Assembly: GCA_022712735.1 (NCBI GenBank)
Contig: JAFLKA010000513.1
Location: forward strand, 1-5,522
DNA: 5,522 nt
Source of the DNA: Marinosulfonomonas sp.
Lineage (GTDB): Bacteria > Pseudomonadota > Alphaproteobacteria > Rhodobacterales > Rhodobacteraceae
Direction: 5' to 3'
Shown: one piece after another, positions 5,175 through 5,522 of the stretch
Numbering within the stretch: position 1 is the first letter of the stretch
Layout: each line of letters begins with the position of its first letter
Program-made: the position numbers and the translations under genes
Notes under the pieces: model-generated
The model's input: the letters and a program-made list of their open reading frames with translations, nothing else
Databases searched by the model: none
Told to the model about the DNA's origin: nothing

Positions 5175-5522
5175 TTACTCCGCCGGTGCCATCGCCACGT
5201 TTTTCTGTTTACGTGCGCCCGCGGCCACACGGTAACGCCGGTCAGTCAGGCTGATCAATCCGCCAAGCGACATGATGATACAGCCCGCCCAGATCCAGCT
5301 GGCAAAGGGTTTAATATAGGTGCGCACGGCCCAGCCGCCGCCATCCTGCGGATCGCCAATCACCAGATAGATATCGCGCAGAAACCCGTTGTGGATTGCC
5401 GCCTCGGTGGTGGGCATGGCCTGCACCGGATAGAGCCGCTTTTCAGGTGTCAGTGTAGTGACCAGCTTGCCATCACGCGTCACCGACATCTCGCCTTTGG
5501 TGGTGATATAGTTCGGCCCCTG
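5175..5522 (-). CDS. ccmF: Cytochrome c haem lyase subunit CcmF, 3' end only
   Basis: This is the C-terminal 115 residues of CcmF; the gene begins beyond the right edge, and the window edge falls on a codon boundary. CcmF is a many-helix inner-membrane protein that takes haem from CcmE and, with CcmH and CcmI, attaches it to apocytochrome c in the periplasm. The visible part starts Q-G-P-N-Y and continues through the last periplasmic domain, with P-E-K-R-L-Y-P-V-Q, M-P-T-T-E-A-A-I and D-I-Y-L-V-I-G-D-P-Q, all familiar from CcmF. A final membrane helix follows (F-A-S-W-I-W-A-G-C-I-I-M-S-L-G-G-L), then a short positively charged tail (T-D-R-R-Y-R-V). It overlaps the ccmH ribosome binding site and leads ccmH by 4 bases. 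An internal ATG at 5489 is not the true start. Confidence 0.93.
   Translation of the reverse strand, partial: QGPNYITTKGEMSVTRDGKLVTTLTPEKRLYPVQAMPTTEAAIHNGFLRDIYLVIGDPQDGGGWAVRTYIKPFASWIWAGCIIMSLGGLISLTDRRYRVAAGARKQKNVAMAPAE
5178..5181 (-). promoter_or_regulatory. ccmH: ccmH ribosome binding site inside the ccmF 3' end
   Basis: GGAG on the minus strand overlaps the last sense codon of ccmF and is 7 bases before the ccmH ATG at 5170. This placement decides the ccmH start against an in-frame upstream ATG at 5230 that lies inside ccmF. Confidence 0.65.

Noticed and set aside
1..5522. CRISPR array, tRNA, rRNA, insertion sequence or prophage part
   Set aside because: No spaced direct repeats, cloverleaf, transposase or phage motifs were seen; the genes are ordinary chromosomal ones.

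Overview
The window looks like a chromosomal segment of an alphaproteobacterium of the Rhodobacterales (Roseobacter group). This rests on the style of the glutamyl-tRNA synthetase and citrate synthase proteins, on a ccmF-ccmH pair with a short CcmH, on mostly GC-rich third codon positions, and on a full CtrA-type site (TTAA-N7-TTAA). It is inferred from recognition of protein families, not from a search.

Layout, left to right. Positions 1-55 on the minus strand hold the first 18 codons of a divergent gene, most likely comEC (DNA uptake channel), starting at GTG behind a good AAGGA site. The 76-bp gap between it and gltX carries a perfect TTAA-N7-TTAA site. On the plus strand come gltX (glutamyl-tRNA synthetase, 467 aa) and gltA (type II citrate synthase, 431 aa), separated by 76 bp and followed by a clear intrinsic terminator. 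A 451-bp gap follows. It contains the terminator, a 66-bp run of three abutting perfect palindromes bounded by CG dinucleotides, and a doubtful short minus-strand reading frame. Next is a plus-strand gene for a 171-aa DUF2087-type protein of unknown function. It meets a minus-strand PaaG-like crotonase gene tail to tail, and the two stop codons overlap in TTAG. To the right on the minus strand are ccmH and the 3' end of ccmF, both for cytochrome c maturation. The order of transcription there is ccmF, ccmH, then the crotonase.

Functional view. gltX and gltA are housekeeping genes (translation and tetrapyrrole precursor supply; TCA cycle entry). CcmF and CcmH form the haem-ligation end of the System I cytochrome c maturation pathway. 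The crotonase is downstream of ccmH, but no functional link to cytochrome maturation can be seen. I see no mobile element, CRISPR array, tRNA or rRNA. The parts most worth a second look are the CtrA-type site in the comEC/gltX gap, the triple palindrome, the drop in GC at third codon positions inside gltX, and the uncharacterised DUF2087 gene.
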